A stretch of 47,331 nt of DNA from an uncultured Legionellales bacterium (GTDB taxonomy: Bacteria; Pseudomonadota; Gammaproteobacteria; Eutrophobiales; Eutrophobiaceae), in contig CAJWQR010000005.1 in assembly GCA_913045195.1 (NCBI GenBank), forward strand, positions 1-47,331, given 5' to 3'. Positions 17,650-28,110 of this stretch are shown here, piece by piece. The notes beneath the pieces are model-generated. The model ran no database searches. It was given only the letters and a program-made list of their open reading frames with translations, and was not told where the DNA came from. How positions within the stretch are numbered: position 1 is the stretch's first letter; each line of letters opens with the position of its first letter. A program made the translations under genes and the position numbers.

Positions 17650-18465
17650 TTAAGTCTGGCAAAAATCGCAATAGAAAGTAGATCTTTGATTCTGTCGAAT
17701 CATTTTTATTTTTCTTTTACATTCTATGCATGATTTTCCGGCACGGTTATAAATTTTTAGTTCATTCGAAAAGTACCCCGGCATACCATTTCCATTAACA
17801 AAATCACGCAATGTTGTTCCCCCTTTATCTATGGCTTTTGATAAAATAGTTTCAATCGATCTTATTAGTTTTCTATAGCGTAATTTCGATATTTTATTAG
17901 CTTTTAGCTTCGGGTTAATGCCCGATAAGAATAAAGCTTCATTTGCATAAATGTTCCCAATACCTACAACGATAGAATTATTCATAATAAATGATTTAAT
18001 AGATAGTGAGCGTTTTCTAGACTTGGCATACAAATAATCAGTATTAAATTTGTCACTAAGTGGTTCTGGGCCAAGATGGGCAATTAATCTGTGGGTCATA
18101 GGGTCTTGGTTTGTCCACAAGATAGAACCAAATTTTCTCGGGTCGTGAAATCGCAGTAAATATCCGGACTCAAAAATAAAATCAACATGGTCATGTTTTA
18201 TATGCGGCTCATTGTCTTTGATTACACGTAAACTGCCGGACATTCCAAGATGTATAATCAAAAAACCCTTTTTTGTTTTAAATAAAAGATATTTTGCACG
18301 ACGTGTTATTTTTTCAATACATTGATTTTTAAGTAAACGTTTTAAATTTTTTGGAATTAACCATCTCAACCGGCGTTCACGAATAATGACATCTTTTATA
18401 CATGCACCAACAATATAAGGCGCAATACCTTTTCTAGTTGTTTCTACTTCAGGAAGTTCTGGCAT
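17650..18465 (-). CDS. mutM: Formamidopyrimidine-DNA glycosylase
   Basis: Base-excision repair glycosylase/AP lyase that removes 8-oxoguanine and ring-opened purines. The 271-residue protein starts MPELPEVET, giving the catalytic P2 and E3; K58 in RRAKYL, the helix-two-turn-helix with GIGNIYANE (168-176), and a C-terminal zinc finger with C246, C249, C266 and C269 are all present, including the finger arginine in NQRSTF. Start at ATG 18465 is fixed by the required N-terminal proline. It is the last gene of a minus-strand run rpmB-rpmG-ABC cassette-mutM. Confidence 0.97.
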   Translation of the reverse strand: MPELPEVETTRKGIAPYIVGACIKDVIIRERRLRWLIPKNLKRLLKNQCIEKITRRAKYLLFKTKKGFLIIHLGMSGSLRVIKDNEPHIKHDHVDFIFESGYLLRFHDPRKFGSILWTNQDPMTHRLIAHLGPEPLSDKFNTDYLYAKSRKRSLSIKSFIMNNSIVVGIGNIYANEALFLSGINPKLKANKISKLRYRKLIRSIETILSKAIDKGGTTLRDFVNGNGMPGYFSNELKIYNRAGKSCIECKRKIKMIRQNQRSTFYCDFCQT

Positions 18466-18497
18466 TTCTACAAAATATTAATTTTGCAAATATTTTT

Positions 18498-19313
18498 TTA
18501 AAACATTTGTTTAGCATCACCCATACTCATATTATATTGAATACCAAGATCTTCTCTACCAAGAATTAGGTATGGGGTAGTAGCGACGATAGCAAAGTTG
18601 ATTTCTTGTCCAGACATTGAATTAATAGTTATTGATTTTTGCCCTTCTTGTTTTTCATATTTACTAACAGAAATTGCAATAATTTCTTTCCATTTGTTTA
18701 TTATTTGCTTAACTTTTTCTTCATCATATTCGGGTATTGATGCCCGCCATTTACCATTATTCAACCGAATAGTATATTCGGGGAATCGAATTGAAATAAT
18801 ATTTATTTTATCTGGTAGTAATTTAGTTTCAGCAAAATAAGCAGCATTGGTTGTTAACTGAGGAAAATGAAAATCATCAATCATGTGAATTTTTTTATTA
18901 AATAAAATATAACGTCTTTGATTAATAGGATTATTAGTTCCAAAAGAAAATTTATTTTCATTTAATTCTAATATAACGGACGGGCTTCTAAGAGCAAACT
19001 GTGCTATGTCAACCTCATCCAAATTGAATTGTTTGTATGACTTTGTTTCAAGAATCTTTAGTATAGATTCAATTCGAGTCCTGTTAGCTTGAAGTTGTAA
19101 TGGCGTACCCATGCTCCATACACCGTCGCTTTTACTAAAAGATAGATTATCAATATTTTTTCTTTGCACGTTGATATTGATGATACTTTTTGGATTTATA
19201 GAAGATAAAGGCAATAATTCATCATCAATTTCATTCTTGTTAAAAAAAATAATTACGGATAGCGAAAAAATAATGACAACTAGAGAAATGTTAATCCATA
19301 TTCTTTGATTCAC
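18498..19313 (-). CDS. DUF4340 protein of a Gld-like ABC system
   Basis: A 271-residue protein with one N-terminal membrane helix (about 7-24) and a beta-rich extracytoplasmic region resembling DUF4340: phrases such as NRTRIESILKILETKSYKQF, the PSVILELNENKFSFGT strand pair and RYILFNKKIHMIDD are typical. The start is taken as GTG 19313, one base after the stop of the preceding GldG-like gene, because it places the membrane helix at the very N-terminus and has AGGAG upstream (with a longish spacer). A TTG at 19352 would give 284 residues but would overlap the neighbour. Function unknown; DUF4340 proteins regularly accompany GldAFG-type exporters. Confidence 0.8.
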   Translation of the reverse strand: MNQRIWINISLVVIIFSLSVIIFFNKNEIDDELLPLSSINPKSIININVQRKNIDNLSFSKSDGVWSMGTPLQLQANRTRIESILKILETKSYKQFNLDEVDIAQFALRSPSVILELNENKFSFGTNNPINQRRYILFNKKIHMIDDFHFPQLTTNAAYFAETKLLPDKINIISIRFPEYTIRLNNGKWRASIPEYDEEKVKQIINKWKEIIAISVSKYEKQEGQKSITINSMSGQEINFAIVATTPYLILGREDLGIQYNMSMGDAKQMF

Positions 19314-19314
19314 G

Positions 19315-20688
19315 TTATTGTTTTTTTCTCCTAAATTGAATAAAGACCCCAACGGTTGTTAAAATTATAGGAATCAAAAATAGAAAGCTCACGCCAAGAA
19401 CACCTAATATTATAAACGGTGTTTTTAATTGTGTATCCATAACTGTTTTTGAGGGTATTAAAATAAAATCATCATCATTGCTTAACCAGTTAATCATGCG
19501 CCTTCCTAATTCACCGTTGCCATTATTGGAAAAGTAACCATTAGACAAAAAATCTCCATCACCTATTATTAAAATACGTTGCGATCTAGTTATTAATTTA
19601 TCATCTTCTTCTTTTTCAATATCTCTTTCCATACTCAATCCTAATATAAATGGTCCTTGAGTTTCGGTATCGACATTAAGTTCAATTTCACCTTTTAGTT
19701 CACCCGTCTCATTCCAGGTGTGCTTCCCTGTACTTAATATAGGCTTAGTTGTCCACATTTCTGATTCTTCTATATCAATTGCACCCGCCACTGGGAAAAG
19801 AGTTACAAAATCGAAGTCTTTGGTGATAGGGTGCGCTTGGTATAAGCTTTTTGTAATGAAGGCGATAGTCGGATCTTCAACCCCAATCTCTTGGCCAACC
19901 GTATCAATTATCACGCCTTGGCGGAACTCAATCGATAATTTTTTTGCCAACTTATCTAATTTATACAATGACCCCGGATCGTGCAGCCATAATAAATTAC
20001 CGCCGTTATCAATATAATTTAGAATAGTATCAACCTCGTTTGCAAAATAGTCGCCAGTTGGGCTGGCAATTACGAGTATTTTAGTATTATCAGGAATTAT
20101 TTTTGTCTCTAAAAGATTAATCGGTTGAATACGGTAACCCTCTTTTAAAAGATTATTAGCCCATCCACCTAAATCCTCCTTTGCCGAACTTAATACACTA
20201 CGTTCATCATGCCCTTCAATAAAAGCAATCCATCTTTCTTGATTGCGAAGAAGTCTTTTTAATGTATTAGCAAATACTTGCTCATTATCTGTTTTTAAAT
20301 GTTCGGTTCGCCCTTTATAGCGAACGATAATTTCGCCATCAACAGTAATACCTAGATTGCGTGTTTCATCTGGTGCGGTATCTGGGTTTACAAACCTTAA
20401 GACTATATTTGATTTGTGACGTTGATATTTACCAATAAATTTTTTTATTGCGGGACGCAAAAAAGGCACTTCACTCGCATAAGAAGTTATATCAATTTTT
20501 TCAGGCATTTTTGCCAAGAGCTCAAGACTTACATCTGATAATGAGTGTCTACCATTAACAGTCCAATCATACTCGACAGAATTTTTATAAGTAAACCAAG
20601 CTAATAAAACAGCAGAAATAATAAGCAAACAAAGCATAAGCGCACTATTTAATTTTATTTTCAATCTCTTTTTCTTTGTTATAAACAT
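19315..20688 (-). CDS. GldG-like ABC transporter auxiliary protein
   Basis: A 457-residue membrane protein with an N-terminal helix (about 13-32), a large extracytoplasmic region and a C-terminal helix (about 428-450). It carries the family opening DWTVNGRHSLSDVS (41-54) and the later ILVIASPTGDYFANEVDTI and GGNLLWLHDPG elements, typical of the 'ABC-type uncharacterised transport system' domain shared with GldG of Bacteroidetes gliding machinery. In gammaproteobacteria this family occurs in non-gliding species and its substrate is unknown. It sits 7 bases after the permease gene and one base before the DUF4340 gene, so the four probably form one complex. Confidence 0.85.
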   Translation of the reverse strand: MFITKKKRLKIKLNSALMLCLLIISAVLLAWFTYKNSVEYDWTVNGRHSLSDVSLELLAKMPEKIDITSYASEVPFLRPAIKKFIGKYQRHKSNIVLRFVNPDTAPDETRNLGITVDGEIIVRYKGRTEHLKTDNEQVFANTLKRLLRNQERWIAFIEGHDERSVLSSAKEDLGGWANNLLKEGYRIQPINLLETKIIPDNTKILVIASPTGDYFANEVDTILNYIDNGGNLLWLHDPGSLYKLDKLAKKLSIEFRQGVIIDTVGQEIGVEDPTIAFITKSLYQAHPITKDFDFVTLFPVAGAIDIEESEMWTTKPILSTGKHTWNETGELKGEIELNVDTETQGPFILGLSMERDIEKEEDDKLITRSQRILIIGDGDFLSNGYFSNNGNGELGRRMINWLSNDDDFILIPSKTVMDTQLKTPFIILGVLGVSFLFLIPIILTTVGVFIQFRRKKQ

Positions 20689-20695
20689 AAACTAG

Positions 20696-21442
20696 TTATC
20701 CATATATTCGTTCTGTATCAAGACGCCAGATACATAAAATGATGAAAAATATAGTCAAAATAATGTAATAGAAAATGTCGATTGAATTAAATAACCCGCT
20801 TAAAAAATTATTATAATGGCTAACTAAAGATAAATATGAAACTATCTCGGCAGTTTTTAATGATGAGTTTGTTCCGCCAATTGTTATAATCAAGAGAAAA
20901 AATAAAACACCAAATGTGCTAATGGCAGCTATAGCAGGAGAGTTAGTAAGAGATGATAAAAATAGTCCGATTGATGCAATAGAAGTCATAAGCAGCAATA
21001 AACCAATAAATGCAGAAGCAACTTGGCCCAAATCAAGATGTGTCCCAAACAATAAAGAGGCAGGCATTAAAGTAATCAAAATCAAAATCAACATATAAAA
21101 TATTGTTATACCGAAAAATTTACCTAACACTATCTCAGTTATGGTTATTGGTGATGAAAATAATAATTTTATTGTTCCTAGTTGACGTTCTTCAGCAATT
21201 AAACGCATAGTAATCAAAGGAGATATCATTAATATAATGTAGGCGGCAAATCCATACATCGTAGAAACCACAGCGTCAGTCAAACCAGAGGCCACAGAAG
21301 CTGGTTGCAAATATGTAATTAATGGGACATAGAAAAAAATTGCTACTAAAAATTGAACTAGAGCAAGAATTACCCAGGCAAGCGGTGATTTGAAAAAACG
21401 ACGTAATTCATTGCCAGCAATCAAAATTATATTATTAATCAT
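20696..21442 (-). CDS. ABC-2 type transporter permease (GldF-like)
   Basis: A 248-residue integral membrane protein with six hydrophobic segments. Its N-terminus IAGNELRRFFKSPLAWV and the MRLIAEERQLGTIKLLFSSPIT stretch (about 83-104) are typical of ABC-2 permeases of the GldF/NosY kind. It lies between the ATPase gene (17-base gap) and the GldG-like gene (7-base gap). It should form the membrane channel of the exporter-like complex; the cargo is not indicated by anything in the sequence. Confidence 0.88.
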   Translation of the reverse strand: MINNIILIAGNELRRFFKSPLAWVILALVQFLVAIFFYVPLITYLQPASVASGLTDAVVSTMYGFAAYIILMISPLITMRLIAEERQLGTIKLLFSSPITITEIVLGKFFGITIFYMLILILITLMPASLLFGTHLDLGQVASAFIGLLLLMTSIASIGLFLSSLTNSPAIAAISTFGVLFFLLIITIGGTNSSLKTAEIVSYLSLVSHYNNFLSGLFNSIDIFYYIILTIFFIILCIWRLDTERIYG

Positions 21443-21459
21443 TCCGAATTCATCTTTAG

Positions 21460-22194
21460 CTATTGGTTACTATCTTCTGTTAAACGCATAAAGGTCGATT
21501 CAAGTGAATCGCCATTTGCCAATAATTCCTTTAAATATTGGTCTAATACAATACTTCCATTATTTATAATTAATACACGATCACAAATAGCTTCAACCTC
21601 AGAGAGAATATGAGTAGAGAGCATAATGCTGTGGTCAATACTTAGTTCTAACATTAATTTTCTTATTTCAAGAATTTGTTTTGGGTCAAGACCAGAAGTT
21701 GGTTCATCAAGAATAATAACCGCAGGCGTATGAATTATTGCCTGCGCTATACCAACACGTTGTTTATAGCCTTTTGAAAGGTTTTGTATTAAACGGTTAC
21801 CAGAAGTTTCTAAACCACAACGTTTTTTACAAGATGTAACTTTTTCGCTGAGATTAACTTTTTTTACGCCGCGTAATTTTGCTGTATAAAATAAATATTC
21901 GTCTACTGTTAAATCATTATATAGTGGCAATTGCTCTGGTAAAAAACCAATGTTCTGTTTAGCTTGTTGTGGAGCATCTTGAATGTCATAACCTGCGATA
22001 TTAACGGAACCATTATTAGCAGCAATCACCCCACAAATAATTTGCATGGTTGTTGATTTGCCAGCACCGTTTGGGCCTAGTAATCCAAGAATTTCACCAT
22101 GGGGGAGAACGAAACTTACATTTTCTATTGCGCGTACTTGACCATAAAAACGTGAAAGATCATTGGCCGATATAAGAGGTTTATTTTTTTTCAT
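21460..22194 (-). CDS. ABC transporter ATP-binding protein (GldA-like)
   Basis: A 244-residue ABC ATPase. Walker A GPNGAGKST at 40-48, Q-loop GFLPEQLPLY (83-92), signature LSKGYKQR at 139-146 (the variant form usual for ABC-2 exporters), Walker B VIILDEP (159-165) and switch histidine in STHILSE are all intact. It drives the adjacent permease. It begins 31 bases after rpmG, so it may be transcribed from the ribosomal-protein promoter upstream. Confidence 0.92.
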   Translation of the reverse strand: MKKNKPLISANDLSRFYGQVRAIENVSFVLPHGEILGLLGPNGAGKSTTMQIICGVIAANNGSVNIAGYDIQDAPQQAKQNIGFLPEQLPLYNDLTVDEYLFYTAKLRGVKKVNLSEKVTSCKKRCGLETSGNRLIQNLSKGYKQRVGIAQAIIHTPAVIILDEPTSGLDPKQILEIRKLMLELSIDHSIMLSTHILSEVEAICDRVLIINNGSIVLDQYLKELLANGDSLESTFMRLTEDSNQ

Positions 22195-22225
22195 AGCGCA
22201 CTTGTAAAAATAGCGCTGAATAGCA

Positions 22226-22381
22226 CTATTTTATCTTTGATTCTTTATATATAACGTGTTTTCGAACGACAGGATCAAATTTTTTAATTTCTATTTTATC
22301 TGGTGTGGCACGTTTATTTTTTGTTGTTGTATAGTAGTGCCCAGTATTTGCAGAAGAGACAAGTTTAATTTTATCACGCAT
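22226..22381 (-). CDS. rpmG: 50S ribosomal protein L33
   Basis: A 51-residue basic protein, [20 protein letters not shown] at the start and [11 protein letters not shown] at the end, matching bacterial L33. It lacks the CxxC zinc pairs (a zinc-free C-minus form), as in E. coli. Eleven bases separate it from rpmB upstream on the same strand, the standard rpmB-rpmG order. Confidence 0.95.
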   Translation of the reverse strand: MRDKIKLVSSANTGHYYTTTKNKRATPDKIEIKKFDPVVRKHVIYKESKIK

Positions 22382-22392
22382 TAGTAACTACC

Positions 22393-22629
22393 TTAGATTT
22401 TTTTATCACGGGTACGCATATCAGCAAGAACATTTTCAATGCCTTTTTTATCAATAATTCGAACACCTTTTTTACTGACAAGTAACCTGATCCAACGATT
22501 TTCGCTTTCTATCCAGAAGCGTCTTGATTGTAAATTAGGCAAAAAACGGCGTTTTGTTTTATTATTGGCGTGGGATACATTATTCCCGGCCATTGGCCTT
22601 TTACCTGTTATCTGACAAACTCGTGACAT
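22393..22629 (-). CDS. rpmB: 50S ribosomal protein L28
   Basis: A 78-residue basic ribosomal protein with the L28 signature [20 protein letters not shown] and [16 protein letters not shown]. Length is the same as E. coli L28. It starts the minus-strand run rpmB-rpmG-ABC cassette-mutM and is divergent from coaBC across a 171-base region that must contain both promoters. Confidence 0.97.
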   Translation of the reverse strand: MSRVCQITGKRPMAGNNVSHANNKTKRRFLPNLQSRRFWIESENRWIRLLVSKKGVRIIDKKGIENVLADMRTRDKKI

Positions 22630-22764
22630 TGTTAATTCTCTATATTACTGAAAAAAAAGCGAGCGCGGATTGTACATCGATTAAACCTTGAATCCAAGCG
22701 TTGTACGGGCCAGGCATTTTTAATAATCGCTAATGACCATATTTAAAGCGCTGAAACTTCATGC

Positions 22765-22787
22765 TACCTGAATGAATAATTCAGGTA
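22765..22787. promoter_or_regulatory. Inverted repeat directly upstream of coaBC
   Basis: TACCTGAAT (22765-22773), five-base loop, ATTCAGGTA (22779-22787): nine perfect base pairs ending 13 bases before the coaBC ATG, in the divergent rpmB/coaBC spacer. No T-tract follows, so it does not look like a terminator. Its position suits an operator or an mRNA hairpin near the ribosome binding site. I do not recognise the recognition sequence. Confidence 0.55.
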
Positions 22788-22800
22788 AAATCAAAATATT

Positions 22801-24015
22801 ATGCATACATTAATTGGTAAACGAATTGTTTTGGGTGTCACCGGCGGTATTTCCGCCTATAAAGCGGCTTTTTTGGTCCGTCTTTTAAGGAAAAATGGAG
22901 CTAACGTCCGTGTTGTTATGACACAAAGCGCCACCAAATTTGTGGCACCTTTGACTTTCCAGGCCTTGTCAGAGAAACCGGTTCACACAGAATTACTTGA
23001 TTTAAATACAGAGACGGCCATGGGCCATATTGAATTAGCAAAATGGGCTGATTTGATTCTCATTGCTCCGGCGAGCGCAAATTTTATTGCCAGATATGCC
23101 AATGGATTTGCCGAAGATTTATTAAGCACTTTATGCCTAGCAACTGGCAGCCCAGTTATTATTGCCCCAGCAATGAACCAGCAAATGTGGCGCAATCAGG
23201 CAACGCAAGAGAACCTGGAAAAAATAAATGCCAGAGGGATTACTGTTGTTGGTCCAACAGCAGGCGTACAAGCTTGTGGTGATGATGGTCCTGGCCGTAT
23301 GCTTGAACCAGAGGAGATAGTGACGTATGCAGGCAATATATTTCAAACAAATATTCTGACGGGCTCACGCCTATTAGTAACCGCTGGCCCAACTCGAGAG
23401 GCAATTGATCCTGTACGATTTTTAAGCAACCGTAGCTCTGGTCGTATGGGATATGCGGTTGCTACTGCGGCAGCGGAAGCAGGCGCAGATGTTACACTTA
23501 TTTCAGGTCCTGTTGATCTTGCAGCAATAGGAATAGAGAAAGTTGTGTACGTAACATCTGCTAAAGAAATGCAAGAATCCGTAATGCAAAGAATTAACAA
23601 TATAGATATTTTTATTTCAGCAGCAGCTGTCGCTGATTATAGTGCGCAGAAAATATCAGAACAAAAAATAAAAAAATCAGATGATACTTTTGAATTAATA
23701 ATGCAGAAAAACCCGGATATTTTAGCCGAGGTTTCAGCTTTATATGATGCGCCATTTACAGTTGGTTTTGCAGCAGAAACAGAAAACCTTGAATTAAATG
23801 CTCAAACAAAACTACATTTGAAAAATCTTGATATGATCGCTGCAAATCAGGTAGACAAAAAATTAGGAATAGATTGCGATGAAAATGCTTTAACTATATT
23901 TTGGAAGACAGGGCGTGAAAAGTTACCGCTTGCACCAAAAAACAAATTAGCAAGAAGCCTTATAAAATTAATTGCGCTTCAATACAATGAAAAAAATTCA
24001 AATAAAACTCATTGA
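22801..24015 (+). CDS. coaBC: Bifunctional phosphopantothenoylcysteine decarboxylase / phosphopantothenate-cysteine ligase
   Basis: Flavoenzyme fusion carrying out two consecutive steps of CoA synthesis (joining phosphopantothenate to cysteine, then decarboxylation). The 404-residue protein has the CoaC domain first: [12 protein letters not shown] (11-22), active-site H76 in GHIELA, PAMN at 123-126 and the catalytic C159 in [11 protein letters not shown]. The CoaB domain follows from about 190 with [20 protein letters not shown] and SGRMGYA. Length is typical. The dut gene overlaps its 3' end by 29 bases. The order coaBC-dut-slmA recalls E. coli dfp-dut-slmA. Confidence 0.97.
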   Translation: MHTLIGKRIVLGVTGGISAYKAAFLVRLLRKNGANVRVVMTQSATKFVAPLTFQALSEKPVHTELLDLNTETAMGHIELAKWADLILIAPASANFIARYANGFAEDLLSTLCLATGSPVIIAPAMNQQMWRNQATQENLEKINARGITVVGPTAGVQACGDDGPGRMLEPEEIVTYAGNIFQTNILTGSRLLVTAGPTREAIDPVRFLSNRSSGRMGYAVATAAAEAGADVTLISGPVDLAAIGIEKVVYVTSAKEMQESVMQRINNIDIFISAAAVADYSAQKISEQKIKKSDDTFELIMQKNPDILAEVSALYDAPFTVGFAAETENLELNAQTKLHLKNLDMIAANQVDKKLGIDCDENALTIFWKTGREKLPLAPKNKLARSLIKLIALQYNEKNSNKTH

Positions 24016-24442
24016 TAAGCGGTTAGGTAACGAGTTTATAATGCCTAATTATGCAACGGAGGGTTCAGCTGGTTTAGATTTATGTGCTTGTATCGATGAA
24101 ACTTTAACTATACATCCGGGCGAAACGATTTTAGTATCTGCAGGCTTTGCAATTCACATTGCTGATAAATCTTTTGCTGCGATGTTGTTACCTCGATCTG
24201 GCCTTGGGCACAAATTTGGTATTGTTCTTGGCAACCTTACGGGATTAATTGATTCAGATTACCAAGGCGAGATTTTTTTATCATGCTGGAATAGAGGAAA
24301 TACTTTATTCAAAATAAATCCTGGAGATAGAATTGCACAAATGATAATTGTTCCTGTCGTGCAACCTGATTTCGAATTTGTTGATTCATTCAATGAGACC
24401 GTAAGAGGCTCTGGTGGTTTTGGGCATACTGGCGTGTCTTAA
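23987..24442 (+). CDS. dut: dUTP diphosphatase
   Basis: Hydrolyses dUTP to dUMP, keeping uracil out of DNA and supplying the thymidylate precursor. The 151-residue trimeric enzyme shows all five dUTPase motifs: GSAGLDLCA (26-34), PRSGLG (69-74), [10 protein letters not shown] (86-95, catalytic Asp89), GDRIAQ (113-118) and the C-terminal [10 protein letters not shown] (140-149). ATG 23987 is preferred over an upstream TTG at 23972, because [10 protein letters not shown] aligns with the family start. It overlaps coaBC and is followed three bases later by algC. Confidence 0.96.
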   Translation: MKKIQIKLIDKRLGNEFIMPNYATEGSAGLDLCACIDETLTIHPGETILVSAGFAIHIADKSFAAMLLPRSGLGHKFGIVLGNLTGLIDSDYQGEIFLSCWNRGNTLFKINPGDRIAQMIIVPVVQPDFEFVDSFNETVRGSGGFGHTGVS

Positions 24443-24445
24443 AAT

Positions 24446-25846
24446 ATGGGCGAAGAAAACGAAGGCTTAGATTTTAATTCTGTAATCTTCCGGGCGTATG
24501 ATATTCGCGGAGTTTTTGGAGAAGAGCTTAGCTGCGAAGTGGTGTATGAAATTGCCAGGGCTATTGGCACAATGGCCCGTAAAAAAAAGCAGAAAAACAT
24601 TATAGTTGGCCGTGACGGAAGAATATCAAGCCCGGAACTTCATCAAGTTTTGATTAATGGATTAAGAGGTACCGGAATAAATATTATTGATATTGGTATT
24701 GTCCCCACACCAGCCACTTATTTTGCAAGTTATCATTTACAGGCAAATAATTGTGTAATGATAACAGGCAGTCATAATGCTGCCGAGTATAATGGTCTAA
24801 AAACAGTTATTGCTAACAATTCACTGTCAGGCATTGGTATCCAGGAAATTAGACAATATTTGATTTCAAAAGAATATGAAGTTGGCCAAGGCACGTTGCA
24901 GCAAAAAGATATTTCAACTGATTATATCCAGCGTATTTTAAGCGGCGTAAATATTGCGGGAAAGACTCCATTAAAGATTGTTGTTGATTGTGGGAATGGA
25001 TCCGCAGGTGAAATCGCCCCCAAACTATTCGATGCGCTTAATTGCAATGCAGTTATGATGTTCCCAGAAATTGATGGCAGTTTTCCAAACCACCACCCCG
25101 ATCCTAGTCAGCCTGAAAACTTAAAAGATCTTATGGATAAGGTCAAAGAGGAAAAAGCAGATATTGGCTTCGCATTTGACGGCGATGGCGATCGACTAGG
25201 TGTAATTGATGCTGATGGCAACATAATATGGCCAGACCGTCAATTAATGTTGTTAGCAAAAGACGTTTTGTCGCGCAACAAAGGAAGCCACATTATATTC
25301 GATGTTAAGTGTACTCGACATCTGAAATCAATAATTGAATCTAATAACGGTAGAGCATTAATGTGGAAAACAGGACATTCATTCATTAAGCATAAAATGA
25401 ATGAGGTCAATGCGCCTTTAGCAGGCGAAATGAGTGGCCATATATTTTTTAAAGAACGTTGGTATGGATTTGATGATGCACTTTATACAGCTGCTCGGTT
25501 TATTGAAATCTTTTCAAACAGCAAGAAAACACCAACAGAATTATTTGCTGAATTACCCTGTGGGGTTTCTACTCCTGAATTAAGAATGTCATTGGTGGAA
25601 AATGAACATACTAATTTTATGAAAGAATTTTCAGATAATATTTTTACATTAAATGCTGATATTATAGATATCGATGGTTTGCGAGCTGAGTATAATGATG
25701 GATGGGGCTTAGTAAGACCCTCAAATACATCACCTTACATTATTTTTAGATTCGAAGGCGATACAGCATTAGCACTTAAACGTATAAAGTCTGAATTTCG
25801 CCGTATAGTTAGACTTATAAAACCAACTGCAGATATACCATTTTAA
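24446..25846 (+). CDS. algC: Phosphomannomutase/phosphoglucomutase
   Basis: Alpha-D-phosphohexomutase interconverting the 1- and 6-phosphates of mannose and glucose for LPS, exopolysaccharide and nucleotide-sugar synthesis. The 466-residue protein (P. aeruginosa AlgC is of similar length) has the four-domain fold: phosphoserine loop TGSHN at 107-111 (S109), metal site DGDGDR at 245-250, sugar-binding GEMSGHIFF (329-337) and the phosphate-binding RPSNTSPY near the C-terminus. The loop reads SHNAAEYNG, where SHNPP is usual. Position between dut and argB matches Pseudomonas. Confidence 0.94.
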   Translation: MGEENEGLDFNSVIFRAYDIRGVFGEELSCEVVYEIARAIGTMARKKKQKNIIVGRDGRISSPELHQVLINGLRGTGINIIDIGIVPTPATYFASYHLQANNCVMITGSHNAAEYNGLKTVIANNSLSGIGIQEIRQYLISKEYEVGQGTLQQKDISTDYIQRILSGVNIAGKTPLKIVVDCGNGSAGEIAPKLFDALNCNAVMMFPEIDGSFPNHHPDPSQPENLKDLMDKVKEEKADIGFAFDGDGDRLGVIDADGNIIWPDRQLMLLAKDVLSRNKGSHIIFDVKCTRHLKSIIESNNGRALMWKTGHSFIKHKMNEVNAPLAGEMSGHIFFKERWYGFDDALYTAARFIEIFSNSKKTPTELFAELPCGVSTPELRMSLVENEHTNFMKEFSDNIFTLNADIIDIDGLRAEYNDGWGLVRPSNTSPYIIFRFEGDTALALKRIKSEFRRIVRLIKPTADIPF

Positions 25847-25907
25847 ATTTAATACACAAAAATGACCGCGAATAATTTTTAAAACAATTTTTTAATATAA
25901 ATTCTAA

Positions 25908-27424
<1,517 letters not shown>

Positions 27425-27429
27425 TTTTA

Positions 27430-28044
27430 TTATAACCCCTTAAGTTTTTTAAATTCTGAAATATATTCCATATACATTTTTTTGATTTGTTCCTTTTCAG
27501 CTATTTTATTTTTTATATATTTTTTATTATCAGAAATATGTTCATTAAGTAATTCAGCGTTATTAAACTTTTTATCCTCCCCGTCAATTTGTTTGGTGAC
27601 TGGGTTTTCATTAAGTTCATCATCAAGCGAATATTGTAACTTTATAATGCGTTTTTGTGTGATCTTAATAGTTGATTCAACAGCTTCTATTTTTTGGTCG
27701 CGTGCCATTTCGATCTCTTCAATATTAGAGAATGTCTCGAGTAACATTTTATGACGTGCTTTTTTGACCCGTTCTTTTTCTTTTTCTCGAGCAATGATTG
27801 CCGCTTCTTTTTTTGCCTTTTCTAATTCTTCTTTGGTTTTAATTCTTTCTTTTTCTTCCAGAACAATGCCGCCTTTACTTAATTCTTGATAACCTTTTTG
27901 TATATATTCTGGCGGTATTTTATCACCACATTCTTTTATGCCTTCACTATTTTCCCAACATTTCATTCGAGCGCTAACATGGTTAGCGAGAATCATTTCG
28001 CATAGTATAAAAAAAATAATTAAATTTAATAATTTTTTACTCAT
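27430..28044 (-). CDS. Exported DUF4124-like protein with long coiled coil
   Basis: A 204-residue protein with a signal peptide (hydrophobic about 5-20, cleavage near HVSA at 22-25). A short N-terminal piece (MKCWENSEGIKECGDKIPPEY, with two cysteines) fits the DUF4124 pattern of small secreted proteins. From about residue 55 on it is highly charged, rich in Lys and Glu, and predicted as a coiled coil. No enzyme motif. It lies 66 bases downstream of pyrE on the same strand. Proteins of this kind next to pyrE are known in other gammaproteobacteria, function unassigned. Confidence 0.7.
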   Translation of the reverse strand: MSKKLLNLIIFFILCEMILANHVSARMKCWENSEGIKECGDKIPPEYIQKGYQELSKGGIVLEEKERIKTKEELEKAKKEAAIIAREKEKERVKKARHKMLLETFSNIEEIEMARDQKIEAVESTIKITQKRIIKLQYSLDDELNENPVTKQIDGEDKKFNNAELLNEHISDNKKYIKNKIAEKEQIKKMYMEYISEFKKLKGL

Positions 28045-28110
28045 AAAAGCCTAGTTTAGATGTTATTAATATTTATTTTTCATTATTATAATATGGCTCT
28101 CATTTTGAAG

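Noticed and set aside
22983..23600. Several minus-strand open frames across coaBC
   Set aside because: Same reason: they mirror a strongly conserved plus-strand gene and have no independent support.
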